A stretch of DNA of 52,863 nt from Acidobacteriota bacterium (GTDB lineage Bacteria; Acidobacteriota; Thermoanaerobaculia; UBA5066). The position numbers were made by a program, and so were the translations under genes. The stretch is from the NCBI GenBank assembly GCA_029781975.1, contig JAKOVQ010000006.1:1-52863 (forward strand), read 5' to 3'. The notes below the pieces were generated by a model that worked only from the letters and a program-made list of their open reading frames with translations, did not search any database and was not told the origin of the DNA. Positions 24,368-33,491 of this stretch are shown here, piece after piece; the first letter of the stretch is position 1; each line of letters opens with the position of its first letter.

Positions 24368-25790
24368 CGTAGCCCCGCTGGACGAGGAGAGGCGGGGAGA
24401 GCGGAAAGAGCCGCAACCAGGCGAGGCCGACGGCGAGAGCGAGCGCGACGCCGCCCGCGAACGGCAGCCGCCCTCGTGCGGGGAGGGCGACGAGCGCCGC
24501 AGCGGCCACGAGGAGGAACGGGACGGCGAGGGCGAGCGGCCGCGCCACGAGGTGGAGGAGGCTCGGGACGACGAGCCCCTGCGACAGGAGCGGCAGGGCG
24601 AAGCTCGCCCAGGGAAGGGGAAAGCCCGGCGGGACGAAGGGGAAGACGAGCGTCGTCACCGCGACCGCGGCGACCGAGAAGCCGAGGAGGAGCGCGGAGA
24701 GCCGCCCCCAGCGGAGGAACGCGAGCGGGAAGGCGAGGAACGGGAGCGCCGGGACGAGGTAGCGCGCGCCAACCGTGAAGCCGCCGTGCCAGTTCGGGTA
24801 GCCGGCGTAGACCGCGAGGAGGGCGAGCGGCGCTGCGACGAGCGCGGCGAGGGCGCGCGGGGCGACGCGCCCCCGCGCGGCGAGGAGCGCGGCGGGGACG
24901 AGGAGGAGGACGGGCGAGAAAACGAGAAGCCCCTTCGACGGGTCGACGAGGAGTCGTGCGAGGTAGCCGGGCTGCGGCAGGCCGACCCCGAAGAGCCCGT
25001 GCGCGGAGAGGCTCCGGAACGCCGCGTCGCGCTCGTGGCCCGACGAGAGCGCGAACGGGCTGCCGAAGCAGGCAGCGTCGTAGGCCCCGAGGAGGAGCGC
25101 GAAGGGGAGCGCCCCGGCCGCGAGAGGGACGAGCCGGCGCCAGCGGCCCCAGAGAGCGGTCAGCGCGAGGACGGCGGCGGGGACCGCGACCGGGTACTCC
25201 GCGACGGTGGCCAGGGCCAGGAGAGCGCCCGCGGCCACGTCGCGGCGGAAGCGCGGCACCCCGCCGTCCGCGGGGAAGAGGGCCGCCCACGCCCCGAAGA
25301 GCGCCGCCGCCGCGAGCGCGTGGGAGAAGAGGAGGAGGCCGTAGGCGAGGAGCGGCGTCCCGAGGAGGAGGGCGGCGAGGGCAGGCGCCCGCCCTTCCTC
25401 CGGCGCCCGGCGGAGGAAGAGGAGCGCCAGGAGGACGACGGGAAGCGTCGACCCGACCAGCCGCATCGCCGTCAGCTGGGGCCGGAGCGTGCCCGGGGAG
25501 GCGGGCCCCCAGGCGGCGCGGGCTGCCAGGTAGCCGGGGAGCGCGACGAGGGCGCCTCCGGGGGCCTTGTTCGAGTAGAGCCGCCCTCCCACCTCCGCGA
25601 CGTCCTCCACCCCTCCGCCGAGGATCGCCGCCGGACGCGTGATCTCGAGCGTCCCTTCCTCCACGGCGGCCGCCGCGAGCGCCCAGCGCGTCGTCTCGTT
25701 CGGCGAGACGAAGTGCGGGAAGACGGGGACGACGAGAAGCGAAAGGAGCGCCCAGAGGGAGAGGACGGCCCCGGCACGGCTCCGCATCAT
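24237..25790 (-). CDS. Polytopic membrane protein, GT-C-like (517 aa)
   Basis: About twelve hydrophobic helices. The first external loop holds HFVSPNETTRWALAAAAVEE and GGRLYSNKAPGGALVALPGY; the SNK.PG...LA.P motif occurs in a group of bacterial membrane proteins of GT-C-like architecture with no proven activity. A later loop has YPNWHGGFTVGARYLVPALP (GARY motif). No donor or acceptor can be named. Two consecutive ATG codons occur (25790 and 25787). The second lies eight nt after TAGACT, matching the leaderless spacing of neighbours, so translation may begin there. The gene runs convergent to the STT3-like gene and divergent from the GT2 gene. Confidence 0.7.
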   Translation of the reverse strand: MMRSRAGAVLSLWALLSLLVVPVFPHFVSPNETTRWALAAAAVEEGTLEITRPAAILGGGVEDVAEVGGRLYSNKAPGGALVALPGYLAARAAWGPASPGTLRPQLTAMRLVGSTLPVVLLALLFLRRAPEEGRAPALAALLLGTPLLAYGLLLFSHALAAAALFGAWAALFPADGGVPRFRRDVAAGALLALATVAEYPVAVPAAVLALTALWGRWRRLVPLAAGALPFALLLGAYDAACFGSPFALSSGHERDAAFRSLSAHGLFGVGLPQPGYLARLLVDPSKGLLVFSPVLLLVPAALLAARGRVAPRALAALVAAPLALLAVYAGYPNWHGGFTVGARYLVPALPFLAFPLAFLRWGRLSALLLGFSVAAVAVTTLVFPFVPPGFPLPWASFALPLLSQGLVVPSLLHLVARPLALAVPFLLVAAAALVALPARGRLPFAGGVALALAVGLAWLRLFPLSPPLLVQRGYVTDVYFDRPGALERSLPAGMAPPPQLLLRRERERTLPPPPWPF

Positions 25791-25795
25791 CGCGG

Positions 25796-25805
25796 AGTCT
25801 AGAAT
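25796..25805. promoter_or_regulatory. Overlapping divergent -10 elements on a TCTAGA palindrome
   Basis: The plus strand reads TAGAAT at 25800-25805, eight nt before ATG 25814. The minus strand reads TAGACT at 25801-25796, eight nt before ATG 25787. The two hexamers share the T-A step of the CTAG core, so RNA polymerase could initiate in only one direction at a time. Confidence 0.6.
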
Positions 25806-25813
25806 GCCCGTTC

Positions 25814-26554
25814 ATGCGCCACGGGAAGAAGGTCGCCGTCGTCATGCCGGCGTACAACGCCGAGAAGACCCTCCGGCGGTCGTACGACGAGATCCCCCAC
25901 GACTGGGTGGACGACGTCATCCTCGTCGACGACGGCTCGAAGGACGGCACCGTGGAGCTGGCCCGATCGATCCCGGGGATCCACGTCGTCGTCCACCCCG
26001 AGAACCGCGGCTACGGCGGGAACCAGAAGACGTGCTACCGGACGGCGCTGGAGCGGGGAGCCGACATCTGCGTGATGGTCCACCCGGACCACCAGTACGA
26101 CGCGAGCGTCCTCCCCGACCTGATCGAGCCGATCGCCCTCGGCAACGCCGACGCGATGTTCGGGAGCCGGATGCTCGGCGGCCGCCCCATGGAGGGGGGG
26201 ATGCCGAGGTGGAAGTACCTCGCGAACGTCTTCCTGACCGCGCTCGAGAACGCCACCTTCTACCTCTACCTGACCGAGTACCACTCGGGGCTGCGCGCCT
26301 ACTCGCGCACCTACCTCGAGTCGGTCAACGTCGAGGCGTTCTCCGACGACTTCGTCTTCGACACCGAGATCATCGCGGCGGGGATCTGGAAGCGGCTCCG
26401 GATCCGCGAGATCCCGATCGTCACGCGCTACTTCCCCGAGGCCTCCCAGATCAACTTCTTCCGCTCCTCCGTCTACGGCCTCTCGATCCTCGCGGTCCTC
26501 GTGAAGTTCAAGCTCCACAAGTGGGGCTACCGGAAGGACCCGATCTTCAAGTGA
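25814..26554 (+). CDS. Family 2 glycosyltransferase (246 aa)
   Basis: Typical polyprenyl-phosphate-sugar synthase-like GT2: VAVVMPAYNAEKTL at the N-terminus, [12 protein letters not shown] (UDP/GDP-binding), MVHPDHQYD in the DxD position (DHQ, an alternative common in this subgroup) and RAYSRTYLE. It has no C-terminal membrane helices, so it is probably cytoplasmic at the membrane face. It leads a rightward operon with the YfhO-like gene, whose GTG overlaps this stop (GTGA). It likely supplies a lipid-linked sugar used by that protein. No Shine-Dalgarno; TAGAAT lies eight nt upstream. Confidence 0.85.
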   Translation: MRHGKKVAVVMPAYNAEKTLRRSYDEIPHDWVDDVILVDDGSKDGTVELARSIPGIHVVVHPENRGYGGNQKTCYRTALERGADICVMVHPDHQYDASVLPDLIEPIALGNADAMFGSRMLGGRPMEGGMPRWKYLANVFLTALENATFYLYLTEYHSGLRAYSRTYLESVNVEAFSDDFVFDTEIIAAGIWKRLRIREIPIVTRYFPEASQINFFRSSVYGLSILAVLVKFKLHKWGYRKDPIFK

Positions 26555-28878
26555 TCGTCCCCGGCGCGGCCGCGGCCCCGGGGACGCCCCCGGCCTCGCG
26601 CGGCCGAGCCGTCCCGGCGGCGATCGTGGGGGCCGTCGCGGCGGCCGTCCTCCTCGTCGTCGCCCTCTCGAACCTCGACCTCCTGACGGGACGGGCGACC
26701 CCGTTCTTCCGCGACCTGGGGACGACCCAGCGGCCCGGCCGGGCCCTCGCGGCCGAGCTGGGGAGCGCGTCGCTGAATCCCCACGCCTCGTTCGGGCAGC
26801 CCTACCACGGCAACCCGAACCTCCTCCTCGCCTACCCCTTCCCGTGCGCGCCGCGCTTCCTCGGCCTCCACCTCCTCCTCCACGTGGCGCTCGGCGCCGC
26901 GGGGCTCTGGCTCTTCCTCAGGCGACAGGTCCGCTCGGAGGAGGCCGCCCTCCTGGGGGCGCTCGCCTTCGGCTTTTCGGGGTACGTCCTCTCGTCGACC
27001 GCGTTCCTCAACGCCACGACGACGATCGCCTGGGTCCCGTGGCTCCTGGCCGCGACCGAGGCCGCGCGACGGGCCGAGGGGCGGCGCCTCCTCCTTCCCG
27101 CCGCGGGGGCGGCGGCAGCGAGCGCTCTCCTCGCCCTCGCCGGGGAGCCGGCGCTCGGCGTCCTCGGCATCGCCTGCGCCGCCGCCGTCGCGGCGACCGG
27201 CCCGGCCGGGACTCGCCTCCGCAGCCTTGCGGTCCTGGCGGGAGGCGGCCTCGTCGGCGCCCTCGCGGTCGCCCCCTGGCTCCTCGAGGTCCTCCGGTCG
27301 ACGGACTTCTCGTCGCGGCGCCTCCGCGGCTTCTCCTGGGGCGAGTTCGCCGCGGTCGGCTTCCACCCGGCGCGGCTCCTCGAGACGCCGTTCCCGTTCC
27401 TCTTCGGCGACCCCTACCGCCTCGTCTCGGGGGGGTTCTGGGGCTTCGCGGTCTCGCAGGGGAACCCGCCGTACCTGGCGTCGCTCTCTTTCGGCGTCCT
27501 CCCGCTCGCCCTCGCCCTCCTCTTCGCCGCCTCGGGACGGCGGCGCGAGGGGGGCGTCTGGATCGGCGTCGGCGCGCTCGGCCTCCTCCTGTCGTTCGCC
27601 CCCTGGCTCCCCGGTGCGCGGGCCGCCTACGAAGCGCTTCCCTTCCTCCACGTCCTCCGCTACCCGGTCAAGGCGCTCTTCCCGGTCACGCTCGCCGTGG
27701 CCGTCCTCGCCGCGCTCGGCGCGGACCGCCTCCTCCTGTCGGAGTCGCTCCCGCGCTACCGCGACCGGGCGTCGTGGCCGGTCCTCGGGGCGGCCGGGCT
27801 TCTCGCCGCCTCCGCGGTCGCCATGCGGCTCTCCCCGGCACTTCCTCGGAGCCTCCTCCTCCGGCTCTGGGACCCGGCGTGGCTCTCGGACCCGGCCGTC
27901 GTCCTGGCGCCGGTCCTGAGGCGGCTCCCCGTGCAGGCGGCGGCGGCAGCGGCGCTTCTCCTGCTGCTCCACGCGCTCCTGCGGCGAGGAGCCGCGGCTC
28001 CCGTCGCGCGCCTCCTCCTCCTCGGCGCGGTCGTCTGCGAAGGCCTCGCCGCGGCCCGGCCCCACCTGCCGCGCGCCCCCTCGGCCTGGTTCGACGAGGC
28101 CCCGCCGATCGTCGAGGCGGCGCGGCGGATCCCGGGGAGGGTCTTCGAACGGGTGGGAAAGGACGTCGACCCGGTCCGCCGCGGCCTCTTCGGCCGCGCC
28201 CCGACCGACGGGCCGGAGGCTCTCGCCCTCGCGGAGGCCCTCCAGGGCTGGGCCCTGGGCGGGGCCGTGCACGGCCTGAGCTACGCATGGGACCAGGACC
28301 CGGACGGGAGCTACACCTACCTCGACCGGCTGGCGCGGGACGTCGTGAACGGCCGGGACTGGCAGGGACGGATGAAGTGGCTTCGCGCCTCCGGCGTCGG
28401 GAGCGTCCTGGCGTCGGACGTCCCGGCGGGGGTCGCCGGCCTCGCGCCCGTCCGGCTCGAGGGGCGGGCGGGGGTCCCGGCCGTCCTCTTCCGGCTGACC
28501 GACCCGCTCCCCGGCGTCCGGCGCGCCTCGCGCGTCTTCGGCTCGGGCTCGGTCACCGAGGCGGTGGCCCGGTTCGAGTCGCCCGGCTTCGACCCGGCGA
28601 CCGACGCCGTCGTCGCTGGCCCGCCGCCGGCCGGGACGGCCTCGGCGACGGTCGACCCCGCGGCCCGCGCCCGCGTCGTGGCGGAGGGCCCCGACGCGCT
28701 CGAGGTCGAGACCGACGGCGGCCTCCCGGGCCTCCTCCAGGTCGACCGCTCCTTCACGCCGTCCGTGACCGCAACGGTGAACGGCGCTCCCGCCCCCGTC
28801 CTCGCCACCCAGGTGAACCTCCTCGGCGTCCCGGTGCCGCCCGGCCCCGCGCGCGTGGCGATCCGGCTCGCGCCGTAG
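26551..28878 (+). CDS. YfhO-like polytopic membrane protein (775 aa)
   Basis: Third YfhO-like protein of the window. After one helix, a periplasmic loop has TPFFRDLGTTQRPGRALAAE and NPHASFGQPYHGNPNLLLAY, followed by many helices; LRYPVKALFPVTLA corresponds to the RYPEK motif of its relatives. A soluble domain (about residues 490-760) contains LLQVDRSFTPSVTATVNGAP, similar to the C-terminal periplasmic domain of the other two. Unlike them, it ends without an obvious last helix. GTG 26551 overlaps the GT2 stop. The pairing suggests that GT2 makes a polyprenyl-phosphate sugar and this protein transfers it outside the membrane (inference). Confidence 0.7.
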   Translation: MIVPGAAAAPGTPPASRGRAVPAAIVGAVAAAVLLVVALSNLDLLTGRATPFFRDLGTTQRPGRALAAELGSASLNPHASFGQPYHGNPNLLLAYPFPCAPRFLGLHLLLHVALGAAGLWLFLRRQVRSEEAALLGALAFGFSGYVLSSTAFLNATTTIAWVPWLLAATEAARRAEGRRLLLPAAGAAAASALLALAGEPALGVLGIACAAAVAATGPAGTRLRSLAVLAGGGLVGALAVAPWLLEVLRSTDFSSRRLRGFSWGEFAAVGFHPARLLETPFPFLFGDPYRLVSGGFWGFAVSQGNPPYLASLSFGVLPLALALLFAASGRRREGGVWIGVGALGLLLSFAPWLPGARAAYEALPFLHVLRYPVKALFPVTLAVAVLAALGADRLLLSESLPRYRDRASWPVLGAAGLLAASAVAMRLSPALPRSLLLRLWDPAWLSDPAVVLAPVLRRLPVQAAAAAALLLLLHALLRRGAAAPVARLLLLGAVVCEGLAAARPHLPRAPSAWFDEAPPIVEAARRIPGRVFERVGKDVDPVRRGLFGRAPTDGPEALALAEALQGWALGGAVHGLSYAWDQDPDGSYTYLDRLARDVVNGRDWQGRMKWLRASGVGSVLASDVPAGVAGLAPVRLEGRAGVPAVLFRLTDPLPGVRRASRVFGSGSVTEAVARFESPGFDPATDAVVAGPPPAGTASATVDPAARARVVAEGPDALEVETDGGLPGLLQVDRSFTPSVTATVNGAPAPVLATQVNLLGVPVPPGPARVAIRLAP

Positions 28879-28893
28879 CCCAGCGGCGGGGCG

Positions 28894-28899
28894 TACGAT
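28894..28899 (+). promoter_or_regulatory. Candidate -10 element (TACGAT)
   Basis: TACGAT lies 11 nt before GTG 28911 in the 32-nt gap after the YfhO-like gene, which could give this gene its own transcript with a leader of about four nt. Confidence 0.35.
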
Positions 28900-28910
28900 C
28901 CCGGGCTGCC

Positions 28911-30491
28911 GTGAGGACCGGCCCGCCGACCGCCCGCCGCGACCCGGAGCCGGAGCCCCGCTCGACCCGGCCGGCGAGGCGGCGGGCGCCCCGTCGGTCG
29001 ACCCTCGCCGCGTCCGCCGCGGCGGCCCTGGCGATCGCCGCCGGAGCGCTCCTCGCGTCGCGCGCACTCCACCCCCGCTCCGAGGGGCTCCCCCTGGCCC
29101 CCGCCGCCCTCCCCGACGGCTCCCTCTGGGTCGACCACCTGACGCGCGACCTCGCCCCGTTCTGGACCCGCCCGGAGGCGCTGGGGACGCCCGTCGGCGC
29201 GTTCCCGACCTTCCGCTGCGACGACGGCACGCTCCCCGACCCCGCCCTCCCCTGCTCCGAGCTGGCGCATTCCGGCACCTGGATCAGCTCGCAGCTGGAG
29301 AAGGAGTTCACCCGGATGCGGTCACGCCAGACCTTCTTCTACGGCGTCGCCTACCACCTGACCGGCGACCCGCGGATGCTCGAGCTCGCCCGGGCAGGGG
29401 TCCGCTGGCTCCGGGCGAACGCGCTGGAGCCGGACGGGAGCGCCGTCTCGTGGTGGAAGGGCGGGCTCCCCGACGCCGCGCCCCTTCGCAGGACCTCCCA
29501 GGACCTCGCCTACGCGAACCTCGGCCTCGCCTTCTGGGCCTACCTGACGCGCGACGCCGACGTCCTCGCCGACGCGGTCCGGCTGAAGGAGTCGATCTTC
29601 CGGACGCACGACGACCCCTCCTTCGGCATGCTCCGCTGGGTGGCGCAGGGACCGGGGGGCGAGGCGAAGCGGCAGGAGCTCGTCGCGCAGCTCGACCAGG
29701 TCAACGCCTACCTCCTCCTCCTGACGCCCCTCGTCCCCGAGCCGGAGGCTTCCGCATGGCGCGTCGACCTCGCCCGCCTCTGCCGGATCCTCGTCGACCG
29801 CTTCTGGAGCGAGGAGAACGGGCTCTTCTGGGGCTCGCTCCAGGACCCGACCGAGCGGGTCCTGGGCTCGGACCACACGGACTTCGGCCACACGGTCAAG
29901 GCGCTCTGGATGATCGAGCGCGCCGGCCGTCTCCTCGGCGACGAGCGCCTCGTCCGCTTCGCCCGCGAGCGGCTGCCACGCCTCCTCGAACGGGCCTACC
30001 TGCCGCGGTACGGCTGCTGGGCCTCCGGCTACCGGCGGGACGGGACGCTCGACACGACGATGACGTGGTGGACCTTCGCCGAGCTCGACCAGGCGACGGG
30101 GACCCTCGCCCTCGGCGACCGCCGGTACACGGGGGTCCTCGAGAGGACCTGGGCCTGCTGGCGTGCCGACTTCGTCGACCGCCAGGCCGGCGAGGTCTGG
30201 GCTTTCGTGAGGCCCGACGACCCCGAGCGCCACGGGGGGAAGCAGAACCAGTGGAAGAACGGCTACCACTCGGCCGAGCACGCCCTCGTCTCGTACCTCG
30301 TCGCCCAGGAGGCGAAGGGGCGGCCGGCGGTCCTCCACTTCGCCTTCCGGAGGACGCCGGGAGGCTCGAGCGGCGATCCTCCGCTCCGCCCCTACTTCTT
30401 CGCGGGCGACGTGGCCGCGGTCACCGAGTCCCCCCTGCCGGGCTTCCCCGACCGCCGCGACGTCGCGGTCAGCTTCCGGAACCTCCGCTGA
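28911..30491 (+). CDS. AGE-like (alpha/alpha)6-barrel protein, membrane-anchored (526 aa)
   Basis: Residues about 30-52 form an uncleaved signal anchor after a basic, Pro/Arg-rich N-terminus. The exported part is helical with paired motifs such as GVAYHLTGDPRMLELARAGV, FGHTVKALWMIERAGRLLGD and NQWKNGYHSAEHALVSYLVA. These resemble the N-acylglucosamine 2-epimerase/glycoside-hydrolase (alpha/alpha)6 barrel, including FGHT and the late KNGYHSAEHA signature with catalytic-type His. It could isomerise or cleave a glycan built by the neighbouring glycosyltransferases; the exact reaction is not decided by sequence. GTG 28911 is the first start after the previous stop. The 3' end overlaps the convergent arnD by 23 bp. 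Confidence 0.7.
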   Translation: MRTGPPTARRDPEPEPRSTRPARRRAPRRSTLAASAAAALAIAAGALLASRALHPRSEGLPLAPAALPDGSLWVDHLTRDLAPFWTRPEALGTPVGAFPTFRCDDGTLPDPALPCSELAHSGTWISSQLEKEFTRMRSRQTFFYGVAYHLTGDPRMLELARAGVRWLRANALEPDGSAVSWWKGGLPDAAPLRRTSQDLAYANLGLAFWAYLTRDADVLADAVRLKESIFRTHDDPSFGMLRWVAQGPGGEAKRQELVAQLDQVNAYLLLLTPLVPEPEASAWRVDLARLCRILVDRFWSEENGLFWGSLQDPTERVLGSDHTDFGHTVKALWMIERAGRLLGDERLVRFARERLPRLLERAYLPRYGCWASGYRRDGTLDTTMTWWTFAELDQATGTLALGDRRYTGVLERTWACWRADFVDRQAGEVWAFVRPDDPERHGGKQNQWKNGYHSAEHALVSYLVAQEAKGRPAVLHFAFRRTPGGSSGDPPLRPYFFAGDVAAVTESPLPGFPDRRDVAVSFRNLR

Positions 30492-31440
30492 CCGGGGCGG
30501 GCACGCCCGCGGCGGCCCCGGTCGTCACGGGGATCGCCCGCCCGCGGACCGTCGTGAAGACGAGGGCCCGCGCCGGCGGCGGCGGCGTCCCCTCGCGGGC
30601 GAGGCGGGCCGCGTCGCCGAGCGTCAGGAGCTCGACCCCGTCCGCCCTCCACGCCGCGAGCTGCCGCGCGAAGAGGCCGGAGAGGGCGCGCCCCCCCTCG
30701 ATCTCGGTGTGGATCGAGTGGACGTGGACGCCGTCCCCCTCGCGGACCGCGGCCCGGAGGTGCTCCACCGTCCCCTCCTTCCGCTCGCCCCCGAACTCGG
30801 GCCAGGCGAGGAGCTCGTCGAGGGTGGGGAGCGTGGACGGGACCTCCAGCGTCGCCGACGGCCTCCCGTCGGAGCGGAGCGGGAAGAACGGCGCGCCGCC
30901 GCGCGTGTCGGAGGAGGCGACGACGCCGCGGGCCTCCTGGGCCTCGACGCTGGCCGGCGTCGCCGTCCAGCCGGGCGCCCCGGAGACCTCGGCCTTCCTC
31001 CCGAAGACCTCCTCGAAGCGCGCGTGCGCGCGCCCGACGACCTCCTCCACCTCGCGGCGCTCCATCCGGGGGAGCCGGTCGTGCCAGTCGACGTGGTCCC
31101 AGGCGTGGACGCCGCACTCGTGCCCCGCCGCCGCGGCGGCGCGCATCGCCGCCACCGCCTCGCGCCGCGTGCCGATGTCGGGGGCGGGGAGGAGGGTCCC
31201 GTACAGCATCGTCCGGATCCCGTACGAGGCGGCCGGGCTCGCCGAGAGGACCTTCTTCACGAACCCCTTCCGGAAGACCCGCTTGATCGCCTTGCCGGTC
31301 GAGTCGGGGCCGAGCGAGAAGAGGAAGGTGGCCCGCGCCTCGTGCGCGGCGAGGAGGTCGAGGAGGCGGGGCACCCCCTCGACCGTCCCGCGCAGCGTGT
31401 CGACGTCGACCTTCAGGACGAGGCGCGGGATGGGCCTCAG
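30469..31440 (-). CDS. arnD: ArnD-like 4-deoxy-4-formamido-L-arabinose-phosphoundecaprenol deformylase
   Basis: Polysaccharide-deacetylase-fold enzyme that removes the formyl group from undecaprenyl-phosphate-Ara4FN in lipid A modification. [20 protein letters not shown] matches the ArnD opening with its metal Asp residues; [24 protein letters not shown] (metal His) and [10 protein letters not shown] are also diagnostic. No ATG, GTG or TTG exists between the previous stop and the catalytic DVD. I therefore propose CTG 31440-31438, which overlaps the upstream TGA as CTGA, 323 residues; ATG 31530 would add 30 residues inside the upstream gene. The tail after about residue 295 ([13 protein letters not shown] onward) is longer than in enterobacterial ArnD. 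Confidence 0.85.
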   Translation of the reverse strand: MRPIPRLVLKVDVDTLRGTVEGVPRLLDLLAAHEARATFLFSLGPDSTGKAIKRVFRKGFVKKVLSASPAASYGIRTMLYGTLLPAPDIGTRREAVAAMRAAAAAGHECGVHAWDHVDWHDRLPRMERREVEEVVGRAHARFEEVFGRKAEVSGAPGWTATPASVEAQEARGVVASSDTRGGAPFFPLRSDGRPSATLEVPSTLPTLDELLAWPEFGGERKEGTVEHLRAAVREGDGVHVHSIHTEIEGGRALSGLFARQLAAWRADGVELLTLGDAARLAREGTPPPPARALVFTTVRGRAIPVTTGAAAGVPAPVSGGSGS

Positions 31441-32468
31441 ACCTCCGGGGCCTCGCGCCCCGTCAGGTAGAAGTCGAGCGTCTTGGCGAGCCCCGTCGGG
31501 AAGTCGGTCGTCGGCGTCCAGCCGAGGCACGCCTTCGCCTTCCGGATGGAGGGGACCCGCGTCTCGATGTCCTGGTAGTTCGCCCCGTAGTACTCGGCCG
31601 AGGAGACCTCGACGATCTCGGCCTTCCTCGCCAGCGGCTCGAACCGCGGGTAGCGCGCCACCGCCGCGAGGAGCTCCTGCGCGAGGTCACGGATGGAGAG
31701 GTCGGCCGCGGGGTTGCCGAGGTTGAAGATCTGGCCGTCCGCGCACCCCTTCTCGTTGACGAGGATCTTCATCAGGCCGTCGATCCCGTCCTCGATGAAG
31801 GTGAAGCAGCGGCGCTGGCGGCCGCCGTCGACGAGCTTGATCGGGACGCCGTACAGGATGTTGTGGAGGAACTGCGTCAGGACGCGGCTCGAGCCTTCCT
31901 TCGGCGCGTCGACGTTGTCGAGGTGGGGGCCGTACCAGTTGAACGGCCGGAAGAGGGTGAACCGGAGGCCGTTCGCGTTCCCCATCGCCCAGATGACCCG
32001 GTCGAGCAGCTGCTTGGAGGCCGAGTAGATCCACCGCTCCTTCCGGATCGGGCCGTAGACGAGCGGCGAGGTGTCCTCGTCGAACTCGGCGTCGGGGCAC
32101 ATCCCGTAGACCTCGGAGGTCGACGGGAAGACGACCCGCTTGCCGTACTTGGCGGCCATCTTGACGATCCGGAGGTTCTCCTCGAAGTCGAGCTCGAAGA
32201 CCGAGAGCGGGTTCTTGACGTACGTCGCGGGGGTGGCGATCGCCACGAGCGGGAGGACGACGTCGCACTTCTTGACGTGGTACTCGATCCACTCCTTGTT
32301 GATGGCGATGTCCCCCTCGAGGAAGCGGAACCGCTTCTCGCCGAGGAACTCCGCGATCCGGTCGCTCCCGACGTCGAGGCCGTAGACCTCCCAGTCGGTG
32401 GTCGTCAGGATGCGGCGGGTCAGCGCGTTGCCGATGAAGCCGTTGACACCGAGGACGAGGACCCTCAT
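31437..32468 (-). CDS. UDP-glucuronate decarboxylase (ArnA dehydrogenase half)
   Basis: NAD-dependent short-chain dehydrogenase that oxidatively decarboxylates UDP-glucuronate to UDP-4-keto-arabinose, the first step toward UDP-Ara4[16 protein letters not shown] is the NAD-binding loop, and [47 protein letters not shown] (YxxxK) and [12 protein letters not shown] match the C-terminal half of bifunctional ArnA closely. Here it is a separate 343-residue protein. ATG 32468 follows the formyltransferase stop by 16 nt, with GAAAGGA a few nt upstream of the start. Product goes to ArnB, which is absent from this window. Confidence 0.9.
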   Translation of the reverse strand: MRVLVLGVNGFIGNALTRRILTTTDWEVYGLDVGSDRIAEFLGEKRFRFLEGDIAINKEWIEYHVKKCDVVLPLVAIATPATYVKNPLSVFELDFEENLRIVKMAAKYGKRVVFPSTSEVYGMCPDAEFDEDTSPLVYGPIRKERWIYSASKQLLDRVIWAMGNANGLRFTLFRPFNWYGPHLDNVDAPKEGSSRVLTQFLHNILYGVPIKLVDGGRQRRCFTFIEDGIDGLMKILVNEKGCADGQIFNLGNPAADLSIRDLAQELLAAVARYPRFEPLARKAEIVEVSSAEYYGANYQDIETRVPSIRKAKACLGWTPTTDFPTGLAKTLDFYLTGREAPEV

Positions 32469-32484
32469 GGCGTCCTTTCTCCCC

Positions 32485-33402
32485 TCACGCGCCGCGCGAG
32501 AGGACCCAGGCCCGGAATCCGGCGGCGTCCACGTCGCCCTTCCCCTCGACCGAGGCCGAGAGGATCTCGACGGGCTTGTCGTCGCCGCAGTAGACGATGA
32601 TCGATCTCTCCGTCGGCTCCACCTTCCCCGGGAAGGTGTCGTGGCCGCCGTAGGGGGAGAGCCGGGTCTTCCAGACCGTGACCCTCGGGCCGAAGAGGTC
32701 GGTGAAGGCGCCCGGCCAGGGGCGTGTGACGGCGCGGACGAGGTCGTGGATCTCCTTCGCCGAGCGGAACCAGTCGATCGCGCCGTCCTCCGGCCTGCGC
32801 CCGCCGAAGTACGAGCCCTTCGTCAGGTCGAGCGGGGTCCGCGGCGCCGTCCCGGCCTTGAGCCTCGGCCACGCGCGCGCGAGGACCGCCACCGCCGCGT
32901 CGCCGACCCGGCGGGCGACCGTGAGCGCGTCGTCGTCGAGGCCGATCGGGACCGCCTCCTGGTCGACCAGGTCCCCCGCGTCGGGCTTTCCAACCATGTA
33001 GTGGAGCGAGGCGCCCGTCCGCGACGCGCCCTTGAGGATCGCCCAGTTCACGGGCGAGCGGCCGCGGAACTCCGGCAGGAGCGAGCCGTGCATGTTCAGC
33101 GCCCCGCGGCTCGGGATGGAGAGGATCCCGGCCGGGATCATCTTCCGGAAGTAGAACGAGAAGAGGAAGTCGGGGGCGAGGACACGGATGCGCGCCTCGT
33201 CGGCGGGGTCGTCGAGCGACGGGACGACCCGCACCGGGACGCCTCGCTCGGCCGCCAGGTCGGCCACCGAGCCCCACCACCGCTCCTCCCCCGGGGTGTC
33301 GGGGTGGGTGAAGACGAGGCGGACCTCCTCGCCGGCGTCGAGGAGCCACCTCGTGCACCGGTACCCGACGTCGCTATAGGCAGCGATCACGATCCCGCTC
33401 AT
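32485..33402 (-). CDS. UDP-4-amino-4-deoxy-L-arabinose formyltransferase (ArnA N-terminal half)
   Basis: Formyl-tetrahydrofolate-dependent transferase that formylates UDP-Ara4[16 protein letters not shown], then [20 protein letters not shown] (Asn and His of the catalytic N-H-D triad) and [20 protein letters not shown] are characteristic of the ArnA transformylase and methionyl-tRNA formyltransferase fold. The 305-residue length is that of the stand-alone domain. ATG 33402 has AAGGAG seven nt upstream; an in-frame ATG at 33444 lies in the inserted sequence and is less likely. Its first 24 bases are duplicated 89 bp upstream, and the bridge ORF there ends in ATGA over this start. It is split from the decarboxylase half, unlike enterobacterial ArnA. 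Confidence 0.9.
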   Translation of the reverse strand: MSGIVIAAYSDVGYRCTRWLLDAGEEVRLVFTHPDTPGEERWWGSVADLAAERGVPVRVVPSLDDPADEARIRVLAPDFLFSFYFRKMIPAGILSIPSRGALNMHGSLLPEFRGRSPVNWAILKGASRTGASLHYMVGKPDAGDLVDQEAVPIGLDDDALTVARRVGDAAVAVLARAWPRLKAGTAPRTPLDLTKGSYFGGRRPEDGAIDWFRSAKEIHDLVRAVTRPWPGAFTDLFGPRVTVWKTRLSPYGGHDTFPGKVEPTERSIIVYCGDDKPVEILSASVEGKGDVDAAGFRAWVLSRGA

Positions 33403-33491
33403 GGCTTGCTCCTTGCCGGGCCGTAGGGGGTCCGGGGGGGACAAGGGAAACGTCCCCCCCGGCGGGCGGCAGCGATCACGATGCCGCTCAT
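33399..33491 (-). CDS. 30-residue bridge ORF between arnC and the formyltransferase gene
   Basis: ATG 33491 overlaps the arnC TGA as ATGA. Translation gives [20 protein letters not shown] and ten more residues, then stops at a TGA that again overlaps the formyltransferase ATG as ATGA. The first eight residues copy the formyltransferase N-terminus; the rest is encoded by the inserted hairpin. It is unlikely to have its own function but would carry ribosomes from arnC to the next gene, preserving coupling across the insert. Confidence 0.35.
   Translation of the reverse strand: MSGIVIAAARRGGRFPCPPRTPYGPARSKP
33432..33462. repeat. Perfect 11-bp stem hairpin inside the arn operon
   Basis: CCGGGGGGGAC (33432-33442) pairs fully with GTCCCCCCCGG (33452-33462) around a nine-base loop. 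In the mRNA this very stable stem lies between arnC and the formyltransferase gene, so it could reduce distal expression, protect the upstream mRNA or act as a processing site. No U-tract follows. Confidence 0.7.

Larger units (their letters stand above)
33379..33491. repeat. 24-bp direct repeat pair, 89 bp apart, flanking an insert
   Basis: The first 24 bases of the formyltransferase gene (33402-33379, encoding MSGIVIAA) recur at 33491-33468 with one mismatch. The sequence between holds a perfect hairpin. The pattern looks like insertion of a small palindromic element with duplication of the gene start. Confidence 0.8.

Noticed and set aside
31441-31530. ATG 31530 as the arnD start
   Set aside because: It would place 30 extra residues, unlike ArnD, inside the upstream decarboxylase gene. 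The CTGA overlap fits the other junctions better, though it is not proven.
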